Below, piece by piece: positions 56,761 through 64,000 of a DNA stretch of 64,000 bases (its first letter is position 1; each line of letters begins with the position of its first letter). The stretch comes from Saccharina japonica (Eukaryota > Sar > Phaeophyceae > Laminariales > Laminariaceae). The notes under the pieces are model-generated. The model saw only the letters and a program-made list of their open reading frames with translations, did not search any database and was not told the DNA's origin. The translations under genes were made by a program, and so were the position numbers. Location of the stretch: the NCBI GenBank assembly GCA_008828725.1, contig MEHQ01002473.1, forward strand, positions 1 through 64,000. The letters run 5' to 3'.

Positions 56761-57129
56761 TTAGTTTACTTGTATAAACTTGGGGTGATGTGTTTTATGT
56801 TGGCGTTGATTTTCGTATGCTGTGTTCGATGTAGTTTTATGTTATTTGGGCTGGAGTGGAGGAGTAGGTTTGCGTTGAATCAAAAGGGATCAGCCGTGAT
56901 GCAGGTTCCAATGAACGGTGCTGGCCTGCTATTCCCCAGTGCACGTTTTGTCAGTTTTGGCTTTTTAAATGACGATGTACGAGCGCGCTGCATACTGCAC
57001 CCAAAGGGATATTAGATATTAGGGACGCCGATTACATTAATAGGGCGACCACATCAAAATGTACCCTTATGACCGGTACGCAAAAAGGAAATATCGGACA
57101 GAGGTACCCGCCTAGTTCTTTTATCTTCG

Positions 57130-57630
57130 ACGCGTGCTACGATAGAGATATCACTCTTTGGCTGAAATAGTTTCTGAATGATCTATCAAAGGCTCCTTAA
57201 CCCACAATCGGCGGACTGTCATCATTGTGTGTCACTATTGTCACCATTGTCATCATTGTCACTATTGTCACTATTGTCATCATTGTCGCTATTGTCACTA
57301 TTGTCACTATTGTCACTATTGTCATCATTGTCATCATTGTCACTATTGTCACTATTGTCACTATTGTCACTATTGTCATCATTGTCATCATTGTCACTAT
57401 TGTCATCATTGTCATCATTGTCATCATTGTCACTATTGTCATCATTGTCACTATTGTCAATATTTAGTTGCAATGTTGTTCCTTGTTTCCTTGGGCCATC
57501 GGAGTTTCAATCGGATAGCACTTTTACTTTTCCTCCAAAATCAGTTTGGGGTGAATTGTGGAGCTCTTCAAGTAAGGAGCTCCGGAAAAAAACATGGTGC
57601 ACCTCTATCGCAGCATGCGTCCTTCGAACA
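57130..57630. repeat. Dispersed repeat R1, copy 4, with a 9-bp array inside
   Basis: The family landmarks CGTGCTACGATA, GGCTCCTTAACCC, CCTCCAAAATCAGTTT, GAGCTCTTC and AACATGGTGCACCTCTAT are present, but a 9-bp array separates the first two from the rest. Confidence 0.7.
57226..57465. repeat. (ATTGTCATC/ATTGTCACT)n array, 9-bp unit, about 26 copies
   Basis: Two alternating variants that differ in the last two bases of the unit. As 9 is a multiple of three, all frames are open (Thr-Ile-Val, Asp-Asn-Ser-like); these are not genes. Confidence 0.95.
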
Positions 57631-57879
57631 CCTCGTTGTTTTTGCTCTCACAATATGTCACCGTGAAACAGATAGCCCGTACGATAGTCACATCAGTAAT
57701 GGCTTCAAACACTCTGGAGTGGAATCATCGCACACCTCAACCAAGATAATGTGGAACCAATCCAATGTAAAAAGGAAGGAGAAACGAGGAGAAAGGAACG
57801 AAGGAAGCAAGAGGTGCATACGTAGTGCATAGTACTGCTCCTACTGTGTGTACAGTATTGTATGATACGGCACTGACTG

Positions 57880-58435
57880 AAAGACTAAGAGGCAAGGATA
57901 TATCCAATTACTTGGAAGTTTCTGTTCCTCATCGATGAGAGGAAACACACGCAGTACTGCTGTTTGTCGGATGCGAAAAAAGGATAATTCTTGAGGCGGA
58001 GACGAGACTGAGAAGTGACAAATAGTCATGATCATCATAAACATCAGCGAATGCGGGTCACTAACGCAAAAAAGTCTAAACGTCTCAGTTGGCGGCCATA
58101 AACGTCACTACAAAAGAAAAGGAAAAACGTCTCTCTTGAATATTTGTGTGGCAGAGACGACACCATGAAGAGACATGAATTCATGATCATCAGAAACAAT
58201 GGCGAGTGCGCCACACTGCTTGTTGTCATCGGGACGATACTCAAAAGAGACAAGTACCCATCCTCTACGATTAACAAAACACAAATAAATGAAGGCCTCC
58301 TGCATCATGAGTGAGTGTGTCAGTGTTCGAGGCGATAGTCTGAAGAGACAAATATTTAGGATGTTGTTCATCATGCAAGCACGGTTTAATTGCTCAAATT
58401 TGTAACGCTTTCCTCCTTGCGGCTTAACTGGCAAC
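57880..58435. repeat. Degenerate 150-bp repeat cluster
   Basis: GAGAAGTGACAAATAGTCATG near 58008 and GAAGAGACATGAATTCATG near 58164, both followed by ATCATCA and GCGA; GAGACAA phrases recur near 58245 and 58340. It shares GTAACGCTTTCC with the R3 cluster. Confidence 0.5.
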
Positions 58436-58439
58436 GTGT

Positions 58440-58700
58440 CAGGCTAACCACGAACCCAACAACATCAGCAACAACTTGAACAGCACCGCCGAGCGCCGCC
58501 GTGGTCGAGGCGGCCAAAGACAGACCCCTCGCGACACAGGCACACCATGGTCTAAAGACGCACCAAAGCCCGAGTAAACCAACACGGCTGCTTCCCTACC
58601 TAAACCGGCGAAAGCATTTCCCACTGTCTGCATTCAACCACCCCCCTTACGGGATCTCGCCTCTACCTATCACCCACCGCCCGCGCAAATAACAATCATC
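58440..58700 (+). other. Weak coding-like stretch
   Basis: A frame reading NNLNSTAERRRGRGGQRQTP and then SLPKPAKAFPTV after one stop. No domain and no splice evidence. Low-complexity composition may explain it. Confidence 0.15.
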
Positions 58701-60150
58701 ATGTAAGGCAGACGAGCGATCGCGAATACAAACGCCGAAACAACGCGTCTACGTACGAACAAGAGAAATATATGCTCCCAAACACGGCTTCATCGGTTCC
58801 GAAAGCGGTTTGCACTTTCTGTGTTCCATCTCGATGACAATTCCACCACCGGCGGGAGCCAACCTCCTCGCTCTTCACGAACGTCTTAAATTATGGAGAT
58901 TTCTGCGGCAAGCCCGTTGAGTAGGACATACAGACCAACGGAGGACTCGACGAATCGTACGAGGTGGACGACGAGTAGGCGCCGCATGAGCACCTGATTA
59001 TACACGGCGGTGGAGGGAGGGACATGTTGGGGGTGGGTGTATTAAGGACAGCACAAAATCAGCGTGACAAAAAAGGCATGCATATGATGCATACGTACTC
59101 CTGCGTGTATGACGCGGTTCGGTTAAGTGTGACGCGTATTCATATTTGTTTCTCTGCGCTACTTCATCGGCTGGTCGAAGTGGCACAGTAGTAGCGGGCA
59201 CAAAAGGGCAATGGTTCTTTCTATTTTCAGCATATTAAGTTTTCAGGAGGCTTGAGACGGCGCCCCAATCAAAGCAACAGCTGTGCGTATTACTTCGACG
59301 TGACACATGCAGCGACAAAGGGACAAAGGCTCTTTCAAGTTTGAGCAGGTGAAACTTCGAGGAGCCCTAAGACGGCACCCACATCAAATCAACTATTAAT
59401 AGATCAATACTGCTGTACAGGTAGATTTTAAATAATACGTGGGTTTCTTAACCCCTTAAGAACTTAAGAACTGGTCCCACGAATTTGGGGACAAACTACT
59501 TGGAATAACTGTAGTGTGGGACAATTTGTTCAGTTGTGAGTGGGTTAAGTGGGCAAGGGGTGCGTGAAATACTACCACTGCACACAGAATACTCGGACAT
59601 ATTATACGTATCATATATACATCCATCATCACCTGAAAACTGTACAAAAGGTCAGGGACAGACCGAACAACAACGGACCGAAGACATACTATTAATAGCA
59701 TCATAGTACTCCTACGTAATGGGCTGGGAGGTGACGCATTCAAGAGACAAAGGTCCTCTTTATGAATCGACCTTCTTCGTCTTATAACTTGTGGTTCCTC
59801 CTTGTCGATTGCGCCACGGTCTGCAAGGGTATACGCGTATTACTAAAGTAATAAAAGTTGAATTGGGATCATTGTACGAATGTATTTGCCATCATTTCAT
59901 CCAAATGGAATCCACAACTACTGACTACGTACTCGTACGGTGATAGTATACGCGTACGTATATGCTGCTCGAATTCGAAAAACTGTCCCCACTGCAATTC
60001 GTTGAAGGATAACAGCAACAGCATGGACGGGAACGCTCATTATGGGCACTACTGCTACAACAGACGCGTTCACCATGGACTAGAATAGAGAAACGCAAAA
60101 AAAAACTACTTCAGTTCAGTTGTTGATATATTTCGAAGTATCTGGTTGCG
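58700..60150. other. No gene recognised
   Basis: AT-rich, with GTACG and TACTCGTACG words and two matching CTCTTTCAAGTTT/TTCTTTCTATTTT-type phrases near 59215 and 59330 (a decayed 120-bp duplication). No coding pattern. Confidence 0.5.
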
Positions 60151-60159
60151 CTGTGATCA

Positions 60160-60720
60160 ATGTATGCTTCACGACCTCAATATTTCGAACATGATTATTG
60201 TGAGACCAACAACAATCGCGACGACTATTATTGTGAGACTAACTGACGAAGGACCCACCGTGGGGCATAGTATTAATAGTGGCGTACGAGCAGATACGAA
60301 ATGCAGTATGAGGTATCAAATAATAACTACTACGGACTACCCTGGTACCTACCACAGAAGGCTGGTCGACTTCGATAGGAAAGCAGAACAAAGAGGCAAG
60401 TAGTTATTTAATTACTTCCCTAAATAGATGCTGCCCGTCAAATCTGAGAACTTCACATTACGATTATTGTGAGACCAACAACAACAACTAACAACAACGA
60501 CAACAAAAAAGGCCATGCTTCACGGACTCGAGGTTTTGAACATGATCACGGTGAGACCACCTGTCAGAGGACTGGCCGTGTAACGTACAGTAGTGGCGTG
60601 CATGATTATTGTGAGACCACCTTTCAGATGAACGTAGTAGCGTCGTACGAACAACAACGAAAGTTCCACACATGATTATTGCAAGACAAACTGACAGAGG
60701 GCCTTCTTACCTGAATTCAC
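60160..60720. repeat. Irregular repeats of ATGATTATTGTGAGACCA
   Basis: The word or a close variant occurs near 60191, 60222, 60460, 60541, 60602 and 60673, often followed by a CTGACAGAGG or CTTTCAGATG phrase. Spacing is uneven (30-240 bases). Confidence 0.6.
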
Positions 60721-60759
60721 AACTGCTGACTGCGATACAAAACTACGAGAGTGGATTAA

Positions 60760-61800
60760 AACAAATGCGTACCCACCGTACTCACCGTACCCACCGTGCA
60801 ACGCCTTTCCCCCGAAGAACGCGCCCCCTATGCACCATGCCACGCTCGAGCTCCAGCATACATATCTCTCCGTGGAGGCCTAGCTAGCTCCAATCGCGTA
60901 TTATTCCTGGCTTGTGCGCATCCTACTCGTTGCTGGTACGAGAGGAGCCACCTTCACTGATGCAGCCACCATGACCAGCGGGAGCTTCGGCGTTTTCACA
61001 TCTGAAACAAAACGAGGAATTAGGTGCTGCCCGTCCCGCCGACGCTGACAGCTCTTTACGAGGCTAGCTTTGGTTGGGGCCGAGTGACTGCGTGAGGGCT
61101 CCTATCCAGCATGCCAGGCTTGAACTCCAGCATAAATATATACATATATATATGTATATTTCCGGAGCGCTCTCCCGCCGTAGGAGTAGGTAGTGGGCCG
61201 TAGTGGGCATGGCGTAGCCATCGCTACTGCTATCGGCGTATTCTCCCTGGTTTGTGTAACCACCATGATGAGCAGCAGCAGGAGGTTCGGGGGTTTCTCC
61301 GTGAAACACGTAGAGAAAAAACGAGGAATTACGTGCTGCCCGTCAAATCCGAGTACTTCACACAGACATCTCTCCTTACGAGGCAGGCTTTGGCTCCGGC
61401 CGAGCGACTCCGTGAGGGATCCTATCCACGACGCCGCGCTTGGGATCCAGTATATATATAAACATCTCCGGAGCGCTTCCCCGTAGCTATGGCCACTCTC
61501 TGGGATTGTCCCTGGTTATGTTCAGTGAAAAAGCAGCCACCATGAGCGGCAGGAGCTTCGGGATTTTCCACCGAAAAAAGTTAAAACAAAGAGAAAATAG
61601 GTGCTGCCCGTAACACCTGAGAACTTTACACATACAGCTCCTTACGATGCGGGGTTAGGCTCAGGCTGGGCGACTGCAGGAGGGCTATCGGTGGTTGGTG
61701 TCGCAGAGGGGGTAACTGCGTGCTGTCGGAAGCTCAAGAGAGTTGCGATTTGAAGGGAGTCATGCCTAACCCCTACGAAAACGGCGACGGATGGACCCTC
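60760..61800. repeat. Cluster of SINE-like R3b copies
   Basis: GTGCTGCCCGTC starts near 61025, 61333 and 61601. Each runs through a CTCCTTACGA and GCGACT phrase and, except where truncated, into GGAGCGCT and GTGGGCC or the tRNA-like GTCGCAGAGGGGGTAACTG (61700-). Spacing of about 270-310 bases suggests tandem duplication or serial insertion. No coding potential. Confidence 0.55.
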
Positions 61801-62017
61801 TTGTTGGTAATGCTGCTACGCTACGCGTAGAGGGCAACAGTGTACCACTGGGGAATACCGGTACGTACAATGGATGTATCGTATATCTACGTAGCTGATT
61901 CTTGTTATTTTGCAGTTTTCCCTCAGACAAGGCGTGGTATCGTACATGTTGCAGTTCGACCTAACATACAAATAATCCGCTAATACCGCAGTGAACAAGC
62001 GTCATTTCAATGCCTAC

Positions 62018-62334
62018 GAGCTGGGCCAGCCAAGAAACTGACAAAGCCTCCTAAAGTCGTATCTCGTGAACCACTGCGAATTAGGCTACAAAATTTTGAA
62101 GCGCCAACCCTGACATACCAGTGCTTGTGCATTTTTTTGTATATTAAAAATTATATACATTTTTTTTCTCGACTCGATCTCGCCGAGATATCCGCGAAAA
62201 CTCGAAANTGGCGTACGACACGTATACTGTAAAAAATATGAAAAATATCAAAGTTTGTTTCGGCTGACGCCGCCCACTCAGAGTAGCGGAGTCCAAGACC
62301 TCGGAAGCGGCCGCCGGTACGAGCTGGGCCAGCC
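62018..62334. repeat. Direct repeat ACGAGCTGGGCCAGCCAA, 299 bp apart
   Basis: The 18-mer is at 62018-62035 and again at 62317-62334. Between them is AT-rich sequence and one N (62207). It could be a duplicated end of the element to its right. Confidence 0.55.
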
Positions 62335-62354
62335 AAAAAAATGTTTTTAAAGCA

Positions 62355-62655
62355 GATTGGCCATGCCCCGACCAATTTAACGAATTTGGACCTGGAATTT
62401 GGACACAGTGTAGATCATGTACTAATCAACACACTTGCCGCCTGCCCTTTCTTTTTTTTTTCCTTTCTTTTTATTTTTCCTCGAGAGAGATACGACGATC
62501 CAAAATCGAAAAAAATGCAAAAGCGATCAAAACTACTTGAAAAATATATATATCAAAGAGGGCAGGCGGCAGGTATTTTTGCACGCACGGTTCAAAGACG
62601 CGATGAAAATGTCAGAGTAAAACTCTCGAAATTGGTCGGGGCATGGCGGAAATAC
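62355..62655. mobile_element. Small inverted-repeat element
   Basis: Arms about 62355-62460 and 62548-62655. Shared words are GCCATGCCCCGACCAATTT against AAATTGGTCGGGGCATGGC, and GCCGCCTGCCCTTT against the complementary copy. Loop about 90 bases, AT-rich. A fold-back MITE or hairpin-forming locus. The open frame 62341-62844 across it is not believed. Confidence 0.6.
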
Positions 62656-62954
62656 CATTTTTCCCGTAATTACTTGACTTATATATGGAATCGAGTTTTG
62701 GTCATATCTCTTTATGGGTGGCGAATTGGGCAACGAGACATACATCGATCTTCTCCTTGTGTCTTCAGCATTGTCCCCACCAAATTTCATGTTGATCGAA
62801 AATTACATTTTTTATACGAAATTAGAATGAAAAAAATGTTGTAGATGGCAGAAGGTGTGACATGGTCCCCGTATCAGTTTTTACAGCAGAGACGGGAACT
62901 TGTTGTTACCATCGCCTTGAGCTTGCCTTGAGAACTATTTTTCTCTTTTCCTCT

Positions 62955-63215
62955 CTCGTGTCTTCTTTCTTGCTTTTTTTGCCTTGTTTCTCCCTTTGTT
63001 TCCACCCTATGCCGGTGTCTCTCTCTTTTTTCGTGTTGCCTCGCTCGTGCAGCAGTTATCTGTTCCTCTTGGGCACGTGTGCTTTTCGTCTAGGGGCGCT
63101 TCTGGCGCTTCTGTCTCCCTGCGTCATTTGTATTCTGTTTCATTTCAGAATTTGTTTTTTATTTGTCTTTTTTGTTCTTATTTTTTGGTTCGGCTCGTGT
63201 CGCTGTGTTCTCGTA
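62955..63215. repeat. Dispersed repeat R4, copy 2
   Basis: Matches 53955-54190 with moderate divergence: TTCGTGTTGCCTCGCTCGTG, CAGCAGTTA, GGGCACGTG, CTGCGTCATTTGTATT. Confidence 0.65.
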
Positions 63216-63299
63216 CCCGATACGTTACGATCTCACTTGCTTTACCCATTAATTTGCGTTTATTTTGTTTGGGTTTTTCTCTGTTTCACAGTCTGTGAC

Positions 63300-64000
63300 C
63301 ACAGAATTTGTATCTCTCTAGGACTGGGAATCAGGACAGGCACTGGGTGTACTGATGTGGTTGAGTAGAAAGAACGGGTTTAATGTGAAGACAACAACAA
63401 CAAACAAACAGAGAGAAAGCAAGGGCGAAACCCCCCCCCTTTCAGTATACTTCAAGGTCGCCAGTCTCCTGGAGGGCCACTCGCTGAGATAAATTTGGTT
63501 GGCTATGTAACCGCCTGTAGAGTGTGGAAACTCCAAAGCCATTCGTTTCTTCAACCAAAAAAACGGAAGGAAGGGGCCTACTTTCCGCGGAACTATCGTT
63601 ACCCACATGTAAGTCGTTTCGTATTGCACTGTACTACCACTCTCGGATGCAGCGTAAAAAAAAATACGACACCCATCTTGAAGTATATTACAAGAAAAAT
63701 ATAAGAACAAGTAAAAATATTAAAAAAAAAAACAACAGCTGTGAGCTCGAGGATTTCGTCGAAGCTCATCTTTGCTAGCTGAGTGTAATACTTCGATCGC
63801 GCGTACTTACGGATTTATATGTCCTCATGTAGGATGTACATCCCGTATGAGGGGGACACAATCTGAGGCTGTAGAATTCAGGAAGTGTGTGTCTATTTGT
63901 GGGGGGAGAAATAATTTAAATAAATATTAAAATTAAAATTAAACAGTCTAAATAAACGTGACCAGGTATACTATGAGCGTTATAAACAACATTAAACAAA
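63300..64000. other. No gene recognised
   Basis: A- and T-rich, with a CCCCCCCC run near 63431 and AAATTAAAATTAAA near 63925. No coding or splice pattern found. Confidence 0.5.

Noticed and set aside
57178..57666. Leu/Ser, Thr/Ile/Val and His/Cys-rich proteins
   Set aside because: Products of the 9-bp array in three frames.
62341..62844. 167-codon frame across the hairpin element
   Set aside because: Runs through both arms and the AT loop of an inverted repeat; no conserved motif.
1..64000. Integrated phaeovirus sequence
   Set aside because: No capsid, DNA polymerase, helicase or other core viral gene was recognised; the palindrome alone is not evidence for it.

Overview
This is a nuclear eukaryotic window that is poor in genes and crowded with transposons. 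I infer a stramenopile, most likely a brown alga of the Ectocarpus type, because of the long introns with GTGAG/GTAAG donors, secreted Pmp-like beta-helix repeats, tyrosine-recombinase retroelements and abundant microsatellites. No rRNA, organellar, bacterial or phaeoviral genes were recognised. The species call is an inference; a database search would settle it.

Layout. Positions 1-11245 form one giant imperfect palindrome: arms 1-5555 and 5593-11245 around a 37-base spacer, with the left end cut by the window edge. Each arm carries, from outside in, an outer segment with a tRNA-like patch, a GGTACCGG-type 41-bp satellite, a trinucleotide-rich block with a faint histone-fold-like reading frame, a second satellite block, a 0.7-kb Harbinger-like MITE and a gene fragment for a cysteine-rich, very acidic protein. 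That gene is open in the left arm and frameshifted in the right. Directly outside the right arm is a non-autonomous hAT-type element (11270-12537) with a perfect 8-bp target duplication. Tandem repeats fill 13975-15285.

Positions 15941-20523 hold a DIRS-like tyrosine-recombinase retrotransposon: Gag with a CCCH zinc finger, reverse transcriptase/RNase H, then recombinase. It is dead by frameshifts, two Trp-to-stop changes and loss of a catalytic Arg. Positions 22500-26136 hold a 3.6-kb element with long inverted arms, containing two smaller nested inverted-repeat elements. From 26138 to about 33000 there are minisatellites, dispersed repeat copies and one unidentified coding remnant.

Positions 33320-53446 (minus strand) are the main host gene: a secreted right-handed beta-helix protein in which almost every exon is one coil of about 27 codons, bounded by phase-1 introns averaging well over 1 kb. 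The GGA[IVL] motif is assembled across each splice junction and each exon carries FxxN. Decayed copies of the same exon lie in its introns. The 3' end of the gene was not found.

Positions 53450-64000 hold a MITE with a 7-bp target duplication, a copia-like remnant, simple repeats and dispersed repeat clusters, with no convincing intact gene.
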